64,000 bases of DNA from Mauremys mutica (Eukaryota > Chordata > Testudines > Geoemydidae), in NCBI RefSeq assembly GCF_020497125.1, contig NC_059076.1, positions 11,895,951 to 11,959,950 on the forward strand, read 5' to 3'. Below, in pieces: positions 11,825-23,900 of this stretch. The notes beneath the pieces are model-generated. The model made no database searches, was not told where the DNA came from, and saw nothing but the letters and a program-made list of their open reading frames with translations. How positions within the stretch are numbered: the stretch's first letter is position 1; each line of letters opens with the position of its first letter. The translations under genes and the position numbers were made by a program.

Positions 11825-12206
11825 TGTGAAAGTAGAATGAATTATAGTGTAAAAATAAGAATGGATTAAAGAAATGTTGTATGTACCTTTAAGCAGAAAT
11901 AAGAAATATTGAAATACAGGTGCCAGGAAAAGAAACATTAGGCATAAACAAGGGTGCTAATGGCAAAACATTAACAGAAGATCGGGAATAGTTAGTAAGG
12001 AAATAAGATATGCAATGCTAGCCCAGGTAAACTTATCAGATTCTGCTTCCTTTGTTATCTTGTTAAGTGCTCGCCCTTTTATCTGTATAAATGAGATAGT
12101 TTGTGTCTTGCATGGTGCTCACATTATCTGGGTGTTATTAGCAGAGCGCTGTGCTAATAAAACAGAGTGGTCTGACAAACTGTGAGTCCTGAGTCTAACT
12201 TTGACA
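11825..12206 (+). repeat. 3' LTR of endogenous retrovirus
   Basis: 382 bp, TGTGAAAG...TTTGACA. AATAAA near 12157. Followed by GTTG, the target duplication. Confidence 0.95.
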
Positions 12207-12210
12207 GTTG

Positions 12211-12854
12211 TGTCCTGGTGCAACTTTTCAGTTATCCCATCCGCACAATGGAGAAAATGTTATTGACTGCCTCCTAAAGAAAGTGCACAAAATCTTACTC
12301 CATAAGGGCTGTGAAAAACATGGGATTCCCTTACCAGTTAGTGGAACAGCTGAAATTACAACTCATGTTCTCAGCACAGAACACTTCCCCTAGGCCAAAG
12401 CATATTCTGCAGCTGCTCTACTGCCTGTTTACTCTGTGGAGGCAGGCAGGGACTTCAGTGAGGCCTTGGAGCAAGCTCAGTGCAATTAAAATGTTCAGAG
12501 TTTCAGCTACAAGCCACTAACAAGTTCTACTGAGCATAGGCAAATGGTGGTTTTCAGAGGCTTATAATTTGGACAAATCTGGATGGACTCTCACAAAGAC
12601 AGAAAAAGGTATTTCTCTGAATCATCCCCCCGGCAAATTCAAACTCCTGCTCCAAAAGCAGGTGCTGAAACCCTTCACTTCATTCTCAGAAATGGATAAA
12701 ATATTTTCAGAAAGAATTCAATCTGAAGCAAAAAACACACACGGAAAATTTCAGCTCAAATGGTTAAACTGGCAAAGTTACAAAAGTGATTGAAAGTCTA
12801 TTAACGAAAAGTGTTAGGCAACTAGAAAAAAAAGCAGTTATATCTATTGCAACT
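12211..12854. other. no gene recognised
   Basis: Short open frames only. 12540-12790 may be an ancient repeat, but I cannot name a family. Confidence 0.4.
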
Positions 12855-13199
12855 GTTGTTCTCCAAGACGTGGGTGCAGACATGAATTCTCTCAGATGTG
12901 TGCATGCCCACCAGGCCAGAGCCAGAGCACTTTATGTAGCATTATCTATTGGGGCAGCATATGCACCCAGGACCTCCTCATGACCCCTCCTGAGGCTATG
13001 TAAAGACAGCACTGCAACAAACCCCTCAATTCCTCCACACCGGAATACATGACTGAAGACTCCAATGCAAAGGGAACGGAGGGTGGATCATTTAATACAT
13101 GCCTGCACCCACATCTCTGATAACAAAAGTTATAATATAGCTAAGTGACTTTTTTCTTTTTCGAGTGGTTACAGATGTGTATTCCACTCAGATGACTCA

Positions 13200-15790
13200 C
13201 AAGCAGTACCATCAGAAGGAGGGGCTTGGAGTCTACTTGAATAGCAACTGCTCATCCAAAGAGCGAATTGGACCTTGAAGCAGAGGTGATGGCATAGTGC
13301 TCAGTAAAGTTATGCACAGTGGACCAAGCAGCAGCCCTACATATATCCAATATGGGAACATCCCTAAGACATGTGACCAAAAGTTCTGACTATTCTCTTG
13401 GACAAACTCAGTTGGATGCCCAAAACTGCAGCCATCCTCCTTAGGAGGTCCTGGTAAGACAAAGTCTTTCAGAACCAAGAAAAATGAATATGGGATTGTG
13501 GGCTCATCCAGTGAGGAGGATGACAATGGAGGAGGTGCAAGTGGACCCTCCTGGAGCAAGTCCTGTTCCTGTAGTAATGGGTTGCTTTGCTGTATCAAAG
13601 ACTCAGTGAAGGTAATATCAATGTGTGCCCCCAAAACAGGTGGCTCAAGGAACAGAATGGTCTGCTGACCCTCCCTAGAGTGTGCCGATGATCAGGACCT
13701 TGGAGAGCTGGGAGCTTCCCTAGGGTTTCAAGGGGGCCAGTAAGGAAATGAGTAGGACATAGGAAGCCAGTATGTACCAGGCCATGACTCTCTGTGCCTG
13801 CTGTAGAATCGGTCTCAGTACCAATGCTCTTCCTCTGATGGTGGTTTAGAAGACTTCTGCAACTGACACCTAGGAGGGGATGGAGAAGTAGAGGATGACT
13901 CCAAAGCCTGCTGCAAAAGGAAATGGACAGGCCAAACCTGAAGGGGTCACTAAGTGTCCTGCTCTGTCTGTAACCCATGGAAAAAACAGCATCAGTACCA
14001 GAGTCAGTACAGTAGTCAGTACCATGAGTACCGCATGAGATCGAGGATGCATTGAGAGGCAGAACCAAGAAGGGCTTTGGCCCCAGTGCCAAGATATAGG
14101 ACACCATTGTTACACTGTTCAGAGAACAGCCTGATACTGAAACTGTAGAGCCAAGATGGAGGCTGATGTTGACGCCAAAGAAAAAGCCAGTACAACAGGG
14201 CTTTCTTCAGCAGGCTTCCTAGCCAGTACTGACAACTGTGCCAGTAAGTCTACACTGCAAGGCAGCCTATCTGGACAGACCAGGAACTGCAGGGTCCATC
14301 TCCACAGCAGAAAACTCAGGAACCAGAAGAGACTCTGGGACAGAAAGGCACGGTAAGCCAGTTGCTGCCCGATAAGCCTGTGGCATCACTGGTACTGACA
14401 ATGCCAGGACTAAAATCGAAATCATTGGTACCGGACTCAATAGCTGTTCCACAGATGGTACCCGAGTTGATGGCACAGTATTAATGTATTCTGGCCTCGT
14501 TACCGTGGAGCAGATGGACACTCCTGATCTATCCTGGGTGCTCAGAGAGTCTCGGTGATGGTCCACACTCATTTTAAAAGAGGAGAAAGTCTCTGAGCTG
14601 GAATGTCCCCAGTCAGTCTTATCAGTTCTCTTACCTAGAAGCCTAGAGGAAGGAGAACAATCTATTCTTCTCCAAGGGGAAGAGTCGAAGTCTAGAGGTC
14701 TATACGAGACCACTACCACCCTTGAGGCAGTGTGAGGGGCCGGATGATCTGTCAAAGGCCCTGGTGTTTAAGCAGACTTCCTGGCTTTTCCATGAAGTGC
14801 TGTTTGTGATGCAGTTCTCCATGAATTTGCATTCTCTTGAATGACCAGCAGATACTGCACATTTCTGTTGTGTCCTTCATTGACAGGGTTCCCTCCCCAC
14901 TCTGAACTCTGGGGTACAGATGTGGGGACCCGCATGAAAGACCCCCTAAGCTTATATTCCACCAGCTTAGGTTAATAACTTCCCCAAGGCACAAATTCCT
15001 TTCCTTGTCCTTGGACGGTATTGCTGCCACCACCAAGTGATTTAAACAAAAATTCAGGGAGGGGCCACTTGGAGCCTTATCCCCCCAAACCCCTTCACCT
15101 CATTTCCTGGGGAGGCTTGAGAATAATATTCTAACCAATAGGTTAACAAAGGGAGCACAGACCAAACCCTTTGATTTTCAGTGTCCTAAAAACCAATCAG
15201 GTTCTTAAAAGAAGAGTTTTATTATAAAGAAAAAGTAAAAGAATCACATCTGCAAAATCAGGATGGAAGGTAACTTTACAGGGTAATAAAAAGATTTAAA
15301 ACACAGAGGACTCCCCTCTGGACTCAACTTCACAGTTACAAAAAACAGGAATAAAACTCTCTCTTAGCACAGGGAAAATTCACAAGCTAAAACAAAAGAT
15401 AATCTGACATTTCCTTGCTTTACTTACAATGTTTGTAATCTTAGATGCTCATTTCAGGTATGTTTTTAGGAGATGTTTTTTCCTGCCTGGTCCCTCTCTC
15501 TGTTCAGAGAGGGCACAAACAAAGAGAGCGTAAACAAAACCTCCTCCCCCTCCGCCTACACATTTGAAAGTATCTTCTTTCCCCATTGGTCCTTCTGGTC
15601 AGGTGCCAATTAGGTTACTTGAACTGATTAACCCCTTACAGGTAAGGCAATTCAGTACAGCTACTCAGAAGGGAATTTATGCTACCCTTAGCTGTATGTT
15701 TACCCACTCATCAAGACACAGCAAGCACTGTGCGATCAGTGTGTGGGGATCACCCCACACTACTGACAGTGCTTAAACCTGGTGAGGGCG
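13200..15790 (-). pseudogene. DIRS gag-like relic, interrupted by a solo LTR
   Basis: Fragments on the minus strand in shifting frames. Near 15720-15770: GDPHT..CLLCLDE. Continuing after the LTR at 14750-14876: HNRNVQYLL in one frame and TTEMCSICWSFKRM in another. Then serine- and proline-rich sequence to about 13400, with PPPLSSSSLDE and QDLLRRMAAVLGIQ. The cysteine-rich start and the serine/acidic run resemble vertebrate DIRS gag as I know it. Many frame breaks; non-functional. Confidence 0.5.
14877..15710 (-). repeat. solo LTR of a Gypsy element
   Basis: In reverse orientation it matches the LTR at 56829-57614: TTTATGCTACCCTTAGCTGT near 15676 is the complement of its start, and TGACAGGGTTCCCTCCC at 14881 the complement of its end. 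Shared blocks include CCACCAAGTGATTTAAACAA and GGTTCTTAAAAGAAG. The flanks ATGA (DIRS side, near 14873-14876) and its counterpart near 15712 look like a target duplication within gag. Internal domain lost by LTR-LTR recombination. Confidence 0.85.
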
Positions 15791-16135
15791 TATCACCAGA
15801 TTTCTACACTAACTGCTTAAAATGAATACAAACTAAGTAGTGGGTAACTAAACTACTACTAACAATCTCCAAAAACAACACAGAGAAAACTCACTGTGAT
15901 GCAGTAACTATGAGGTAAACTGCACAGGGATCTCCGACTCAGGCTGTGGGTATTAAGAAGGAACTGGGGGCACAAGGGCAGTGCCACCCTTTTATATAGC
16001 CTCAGGATGGGGCCTGAGGCAGCACAGGGCACATACACCAACCCAACAGGTACTATTACACAAAGTTCTCCAGCTATGACACACTAAGCATGTGCACACC
16101 TGAGTCCAATATACTCCTGTAAACACTCGAAGAAC

Positions 16136-17540
16136 TATCGGCATTAACACTAGCTCTGCCTGTAATATTTCTGAGTTAAAAATATATTTTGAGTGCGATA
16201 ATTGGCTTAATTGCAATGAAAATGCTTTCCTATTGTCTTTGGTTGGTCATTTTAACAATGCACTAAAACATTTTATGAAGATAATTAAACTGCTTATTGA
16301 TAGTGAAACAGTCCTAACGCTAAATAGATCAAATTCATAGAGAAATGCTCTAAATATGTACCTAGACAATTAAAATGTCTTATTTAAACCATGGCAAGCT
16401 GATAAGTATACAAAGCAGGAATGTGCCTAGCAATTCAATGACTCCCTTTGATCCCATTTACGTATCTGGTTTGTCAAAAAAAACAACTGTCTCTAATATT
16501 GATAAACAAATTTGAGATCTTAGATCTTAGCATTTTCCTGGTTTAGAATGTTAACCCCAACCCATTAAATAAAATTAGATAAAATTCTTGGCTTGAAAGT
16601 CAACAAGTCTGGTGAAGCCTCCTGGCCATGGAAACCTGAGGAGAATACTACTCTTTCTCTGACTGTTTCAACTTTCAATGTTAGGTGGCATTGCAGACAA
16701 GGGATTCTAACAGGCCCTCAAATATTATAAACCTTTTGGATGGTCAACTTAAACATTCATATTTTCATCTGTAAAAGAATAATGTAAAAGCTGTATTTTA
16801 TTTTCAGTTATGACCATCTAAAACTTGACAAATGAAACTATATTTGTTAGGCATTAAACAATAAATTGATAAGGACATGAAGATTCAGCATGCAGCGTGA
16901 TCAGACTTCTAAATGATTAAAATGAAAATCTGTATTCCAATGTATACAAAAGACAACTTGGAAATGGTCCAGCATTCAATCTGATTGTTATTGAATTGGG
17001 GGAATGGGTTACCAATGAGGTGAAGGTTCATTAATTTCAATGAGAGGTAATTTGTCAAGCAACATAGGATGTGTCAAGAGAGATTACCTAGATCTCATCT
17101 TCCTTTTTCAAAAAAAGATGAAAGCACTGAACTGCCAGGAGAAAATATAGTTGTTACAAAGAGACATTCAGAGATAGCCAGAGCTGCCAACTTTTATCTC
17201 TGCTGAAGTCTCGTCCCCTGAGATACATTACAGTGCAGTGACATCAAAGCTGGACAGACAATTGTGATTGCTATTATCAATGACACAAGGATAAAAAGAG
17301 GCCTGAGGTATCTGCAGTGACAAGCAAAATAGAAAATCTACCATAAAAAAATACTGTCCAAAACTTACCCAAATACCAACTTTCCATTGGTAGTTTCTCA
17401 AAGTGAGGCATTTTGCATTTGAAAAGGGCATGTGAAAATCTCAAAACTGTCTGCAACCTCTACTAACAGCCACCATATAGGACTTGAGGAGAGGGCACAG
17501 GACAAGGTGGTATAAGCTTTCAACCATACACTATAGTTCA
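16136..17540. other. flank 3' of CENPC, nothing recognised
   Basis: AT-rich sequence. Part may be CENPC 3' UTR if a more distal polyadenylation site is used. No repeat family or open frame supported. Confidence 0.45.
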
Positions 17541-17546
17541 TTTATT
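17541..17546 (-). terminator. candidate CENPC polyadenylation signal
   Basis: TTTATT on the plus strand is AATAAA on the minus strand, about 340 bp downstream of the stop codon. It would give a short 3' UTR. The motif is common in AT-rich DNA, so this is tentative. Confidence 0.3.
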
Positions 17547-17882
17547 AAAATATGATTTTTAAAAAATTAATACCTTTACCTGTGTTACACAATCAAGTCT
17601 TTATACTGTATACACACAGGAGATCAGAGTTAATTGGTACAAGGGACCCTTTAAGTGTCTTAATTTTCTTAATTCCATAGGAGCTCAGGTATCCTATTTT
17701 TGGTAGTGGAAAAACTGCTTTGTATATGCACAGCTATAACATTTTAAAATGCAATTTTTTAAGAAACAGAATGTTCAGATGGATATAAAAGGCCCTTTTA
17801 TATTCAAGAGTAATTGGAAAATAGAAAACCACACTGCATACAAACTTTAAATGTATTTTAGGTGAAACCATTATGTACAAAG

Positions 17883-17968
17883 TTATTTTCCCCACCTTTC
17901 TCCTTTCAGCTGTGTGAAAAGAAGAATACTTTCCTCATTCAGGAGATTGCGTATGTTGTATCCATTTC
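17883..17968 (-). CDS. CENPC: CENPC terminal exon, cupin end and stop
   Basis: 86 bp of coding sequence after acceptor CTCTTAG, ending in TAA at 17883-17885. It reads [18 protein letters not shown] then [10 protein letters not shown], aligning with human GNYYNIKNLRNEESVLLFTQIKR. The turtle-like protein runs a few residues past the human end. A 6.2-kb intron (17969-24127) separates it from the rest of the cupin. Confidence 0.95.
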
Positions 17969-20900
17969 CTAAGAGTAAAAGAATAAAAAGTCATCAGAAA
18001 GTTTTATAGCATTATGACCAAGTTGCTGCAGCATCACTTAACTTTGAACACTTTTCCTATAGGCATTTTGAACTCTTTGGCAGTTAGGGTAGGTCAGCAA
18101 CTTAAACAGCATTTCATCCATAATTCCGAAGAACAATAATAGGCAAGCCACCAAAGTCTGAATGTGAATTTAAAATTTATTAATAGTTGGGAGGAAAGAA
18201 ACTGCATCTAGGATTGTTTACTTTGATATAGAGTTAGACTAACCTTAAGAAGATGTGTATTGAGGAGTGTCTTGAAGGGAATGCATAAGATTGGGCCATT
18301 AACCCTCAACAGCTATAAGAAAACTTTAATAAAAGCTGTGATTTTCATACCAAGAAAAAAAAAATCAAGGCTATCCCCTCAAGGGGTTCAAACCTGTAAT
18401 TAATTTGTATGCTCACAGCACCACAAACTTAGAACCATTTAAAAAGATGGCGAGTGAACACATACTTCTTATAGAGTAAGGCTTTTGATGGGAGTTACAC
18501 AGAGATCTACAGCCCCATCCACCTTCAATGCCTTTCCACTTATATTCAGAATACCAGGAGATGGACCCTAAGGATGGAAGTTAAGTAAGGATCTGTAGGG
18601 GCCATACACAGAGATCTTACCAGTCATGGGTAAGTGGCCAATTTTTTCCCTTCAGAAATTGTTGCTGCAGATCCTTATTCTTGATACATTAAGAAGTAAC
18701 AACCTCCTTAAGGATGGGGGGCTTGGGAGATTTGCTGATGCCTTTCTCTGTGTGATTTGTGAGTGGTTCAGGGAGCATTCATGCTATCTAGCTGGGCGTA
18801 GGGCATCACATGCTGTTGTACTGAGTGATGACAGCACCTGGAGGGGTTTGCTGCTGATCACTAGCAAAGCATTGTGAGAAACAGCGCAGGCTGGAGAATT
18901 AAGGGGACACAGTGAAAGCCCACTTCCAGGTTGTACCCCAGGGATCCCATTGCAATATTATGTAAGTTTCACAAAAGCTGCCTTCAACCTAGTGAAATTC
19001 ACTGTCTACTTCAGAATCATCACTAATTAAAGTCATAAGCTTTAATACCGTCTGATCCATTTACAGCAAACTTTAATATGGAATAGATTCCATTTTAACT
19101 TTATCTTGGAAGGAAAAAACTGGGTATTTAACAAGAAGTTTGCCCCTCTTAACATCCAACTTGTGTAACCTAGCCTGGACAGGTAAATTATGTGATTTCA
19201 GAAACCAAGCCAGAGGTGTCAAACTGATTCAAGTGGAATTTTATGACAATTTTAAACAGAACATTGGTGTGCAGATGCAAGACCAACTTAATGTGATAAA
19301 TAATCAGCCGAAGTTGGTAACTTGCTGTCTTCCTTGCAGATGTTATAGCTAGGAACAGTATTCTGGTGCAGATAAATGGAATACTTCAAGGGCTCAGGGT
19401 GTAACTATCACTCTACTCCTGGGAGACTCCAGACAGGCATTTGCCAGGCTGCACCACTACAGTAGGGCTGTGGCTGAATGTGAAAAGAGGTTAGATTGTA
19501 AATAATGTGTGTTGTGTGATGCCCAAACGTCCAATGGATCAGCGCAGCTTCAGCCTGAAACGTATCAGGGAGAAGACGCCCATAAGGGGGTGGCTAAGTA
19601 GGCTTTACCTTTTATGCCCGAAATGAGGGGGAGCAGTGCCTGCTGCTTTTCTTCTTTAAAGGAGGCTTTGAAAGTCAACTCTGGGTACCTGAAGAGCCAG
19701 CATTCACTAGATCCAGATTTGCTCAGTTGCTGGCTAACACTCACAACAGTAGTAATTGTTGGTTTTAGCTCCATCTAGTGATCTTACAACCAGATGGGGA
19801 TTCTGAGACCAGAGTAAAAGACTCAGCCACACCAAAAATACCTGAAGCTCTTAGCATCTGTTACAATGCACTGACATCTGGTATCTTCAGGTGGGTCCAA
19901 TCAGTTCCAAGTGTCTCAAATCTGGCAGTAATGCCCCTTGCGCTACCTATAATTTTGCCTCTGGCGTGGTTGTGGATCTCACTGCTATTTTTGGCTCCAG
20001 AATCTGTTCTTGAGAAGCAGCCTCCATTGCTGAACTCTCTACAGCAGGGGTGGGCAAACTTTTTGGGGCAAGGGCCACATCTGGGTGAGGAAATTGTATG
20101 CAGGGCCAGGGCAGGGCGGGTGGAGTGTGGGATGTGGAGGAAGGGGCTCAGGACAAGGGATTGGGGCAGAGAAGGGGTGCAGAGTGTAAGAGGGGGCTCA
20201 GGGAAGGGGGTTGGGGTACAGGAGGGGTACGGAGTGCAGGATGGGGCTCAGGGCAGGGAGTTGGGGTGCACGGGGTGCAGGGTGCAGCAGGGAGCTCAGG
20301 GCAGGTGGTTGGAATGCACAGGAGTGCAGAAAGGGGCTCAGGACAGGGAGTTGGGTGCAGGAGGGGTGCGAGGTGCAGGCAGAGGGCTTAGGGCAGGAAG
20401 TTGGGGGGCGGGAGGCAGGAGGGGTTTGAGCTCCAGCCCGGTGCCGCTTACCTAAAGTGGCTCCGGGGTGGCAGTGGCGCACACCAGGGCCAGGGCAGGC
20501 TCCCTGCATGCCTGCCCTGTCCCCACGCCACTCCAGGAAGTGCTGCGGCCCCTGGGGGGGGGAAGGGCAGAGGGCTCTGCGTGCGCACATGGAGCCCTTT
20601 GCCTCCCGGCCCGGGGGCTGCTTCTGAGAGCAGCACCAGGCCCGCAGCACCACCAGGGGTAATCCCATGGGCCGGATCCAAAGCCCTGAAGGGCCGGATC
20701 CGGCCCGCGGGCCATAGTTTGCCCATCCCTGCTCTACAGTAAGTGGTAGGTGTTCCCAAAGCTCCAGATAGCCTGTGCGGACCTCTTGTATTTCAATTTT
20801 GGGTCTGAGGCCACGCATCAGAGAAGTGCCAAGGATGTAAGGGAACTGAATCCTCAAGGCAGATAAAATAGATGTTCATACAATCCCCAAAGTCTTCCAC

Positions 20901-23900
20901 CAAGACTTCTCCCTTGCAGTGAAAGAGGTTCTTAATGTGGGCTTCTGGCAACAACTTGATCCTTTTTTTTGCCTCCAATCCTAATATTCTGAACTATTTA
21001 TTTCCACCACAGACTGGGATTAATTCATTACTACTGAGATGAACTTTGCATGTCACCCATCTAAATGAGGGACTTAAATTTTCGGTCCTTTACTGTGAAG
21101 AGGTTTAAGAAGAACCTGTTCTAGGTTAATACAGTTTGCAAACCTGCTTCATCACAGGATTTCAACTTGGGGCTAATGAGTAAGATAGCAACTAGAGAAA
21201 CGACAATCTCCTGAACCTGCATTAAATTGGAACCAAATCCAGAACAAGAGATGAACCGATTAAAAGATTTCCCAAAAGCTGTGTATAATGGAATTGATCA
21301 CACAACAGTAAAATAATAAATCTCTTCCCCCAAAAGGGACTGGGGAAAAAAATCCAACATTTACTTTTTTAGATTGCCTGGAAAAAGTTCAGACTGCTCC
21401 TGTATCTGATTAACTGAACAGGTCATAACTAATGAAACAATTATCCCTCCCTCAAATTATTACAGCAAACCAAAGAGGAAAATAATAGAAAAGACCATTT
21501 TTTACATGCTGCTAATTGGGTTTCTTTCAGTCCCATAATACGCAACTCAGACCATATTATAACTAAGGCTGTGAATCTGTCACGGAGGTCGCAGAAGTCA
21601 CCGATTCCGTGACTTTCCATAACATGTTTGACTTCCACAGCTGCAACAGCCAGTGTGGCTGGCCCCAGGGGCAGACTGAGAGCTGTCTCCAGGAGCCTCA
21701 GAACAGTGGGTGGACAGAGGCAGTCAACCCCAACAATCTGAGCAGGGGCCTGCCGTCAGCTCCGGGGATCCCCCAGAGCAGCAGTGCCCTAGGAGCAGCT
21801 CAGGTTTAGTCATGGGTATTTATAGTAAAAGTCAGACAGGTCAAGGCAGTGAATTTTTGTTTATTGCTTGTGACCTGCCCATGACTTTTACTAAAAATAT
21901 CTGTGACTAAATCTTAGCCTTAATTATAATCTCCTACCAGCAGATGAAAGCAGGAAACAACTTTTGTGATGTCAGACCCCTAACGAAGGAAGATTTACCA
22001 GCTTAACGCATTCCTTTAAAAAACTTCCTTTAGAAAACTGGAGCAGTAACAATAATAAAAGCAATTGTGACAATATAAAGAAAACTCTATTTTCACCCCC
22101 AAAATTGTGAGGCATTGTATAAAAAAGTCCCAAAAGGTATGATTAGAAACTAACAAACAAGACAATGTTCTAATCCCCTCCAACATTACAGCAAACCAAT
22201 AGGAATATCCTAGCTGGAATATTATGAAATTTGTGAGAAAAGTTAGTCAGTAAAAACTGTTTTTTCCTAGTGCCTCTAATATCCAACACTTAAAATGCTT
22301 TCTTCAGCTTTGGCTACTCGTTCTTTATAGCTCAGTCACAACTACTGTCCTGTATCAAGTTTATTCACAAAGTTTCTTTACTTTTGAAGTGGGAGATCTT
22401 TTTTACTCTTTTTCTCAATATTATGATTTTTTATCTCAGTTTGAGAACTCTCGCAGAACTGATTTTCAGCTCAACTCCTCTGTCAGTGTTTTGTCTTTCC
22501 TACCATATTTCAAGATCCAAGAGCAACCAAATCCTTTTCTACCTCTACAGGCACAGGAGACTGGATTCTTTGGCAATTTTAGTACTCTTGATCCAGTCAC
22601 CTGCTGAAAGTGGCTACATCCAAATGCTAGAACTAAAAGTCTTCTGCAGATGAACAGAGCCTGCTTCATGGTTCTGAGCTCCAAGACATTTAGTATGTTT
22701 AACTCAATGACCTTGCCAACACATTAGGACTTTTCAGACCTATAATTCCTAAAGGGGGCAAACTCTTTTGATGGGAATACTGGTGGAAGCTCCAAGTTTA
22801 GACAAAGCTCATATTTAAACATGGTGGTAAAAATAATTGTGTCTGTCTGAACCACGGAAAGAATAGTCAAAGTGGAGTTGGCTTTGGTAGTTTTACCATA
22901 TTTTTCGCACAGAACGTATAAGCCCTTGACAGTCAGATGTCTGTAGTTATTGGGTGGATAGACAGCTGCATGAGAAATTAGCATCCATGGTACCTATCGC
23001 CAATAGAGGGCCAGTAGTAAGATTAAATGGTGAATTCACCAGGGGCTTTAGATGCTTGCGTTTAGTAAAAATGTACCTAATAGTATTTGTAGTGACAGGT
23101 GTTCTGGCAGGTGCAATCTAGACTAAATCCTGCAGGGTTTCAGTACATACCTTTAAAGATGCATTGTCCACAGCAATAGAGAGTACAAGAGCCATCCTAA
23201 CCATGTCATCTCCAGCCCCTGAAAAGTCTTTGACCCTTTGCTTGGGACTACTAATCTAAAGACAGGAAATCCTGCTAAAAAAAGGAGCTGCAAACTAATT
23301 ACACTGAAAGCCAAATAACTTAGTCCTTGCCTACAGTGGAAAGCCACACCGCTTTAATTATACCCGTATAATCCACCTAGTGGGGATGCAGTTATGTCAG
23401 CATAAATGGTATAGCCATTCCTATACAGGAAGGGGAATAACTATACAGGTTTAAATCACCTTTATGCTGGTATAACTGCATCCACAATAAGGCTTCAATA
23501 TGGTATAGCTTTCAGTAAAATATATATCATAACCCTAACCAACCATAAAGTTATAACAGTAAAACTCAACTGAAGACCAATCCCATAATAAGCAAGCTGG
23601 TTTAGCTGACCAGAAAAGATCAAAGAACTGAACAGTGTCTGGCAGTCTAGTAACTTTCACAGGTTGGAGATGACCTCACTATTTCCTTTTTCCTGCCTTC
23701 TGCTGGTAGCAAGATATAATAGCCATGATTTGGGCTAACATAGTGGGGATTTCCTCAAACCTTTTTCTGAAAACGTTAACACTTCAGGTAGTACTGCTAC
23801 ACTTTGTACTAGCTCTTCTTGCGTGACTGAAGACAAGGTCATAGCTTTTGGCTTCATGGTGCACTTGAAGCCTGAAGATAACCAACATAAACACACACTG

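Larger units (their letters stand above)
5604..12206 (+). mobile_element. endogenous retrovirus, both LTRs, tRNA-Gln primer site
   Basis: Complete provirus outline: LTRs 5604-5976 and 11825-12206, a 4-bp target duplication GTTG (5600-5603 and 12207-12210), a primer binding site, gag and env relics, and a polypurine tract before the 3' LTR. The two LTRs differ by roughly ten substitutions and a few small indels by eye, so the insertion is old but not ancient. Most of pol is unrecognisable between 6960 and 10640, and another LTR-like sequence lies inside (about 8500-9062). The tRNA-Gln primer and gammaretrovirus-like TM point to a class I (ERV1) element. It is not coding-competent. Confidence 0.93.
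12855..16135 (-). mobile_element. DIRS-type retrotransposon, internally deleted, with nested solo LTR
   Basis: The two ends are inverted copies. Plus-strand 12855-13020 (TTGTTCTCCAAGACGTGG, AGCCAGAGCACTTTATGTAG, TCCTGAGGCTATGTAAA) aligns with the complement of about 15950-16135 (AGTTCTTCGAGTG, AGCTGGAGAACTTTGTGTAA, TCCTGAGGCTATATAAA). A segment at about 13155-13195 (TTCGAGTGGTTACAGATGTG) repeats the outer end again, matching the internal complementary region that defines DIRS elements. Minus-strand coding gives a decayed gag with GPLAPPPLSSSSLDEP and QDLLRR. Reverse transcriptase, RNase H, methyltransferase and tyrosine recombinase were not seen, so a large internal part is gone. Confidence 0.7.

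Noticed and set aside
13233..14107. Minus-strand open frames of 133 and 170 codons as a host gene
   Set aside because: They fall inside the DIRS element and correspond to frame-shifted gag.
20098..20857. Several overlapping open frames up to 219 codons on both strands
   Set aside because: They arise from the G-rich minisatellite and the hAT element; repetitive composition only.
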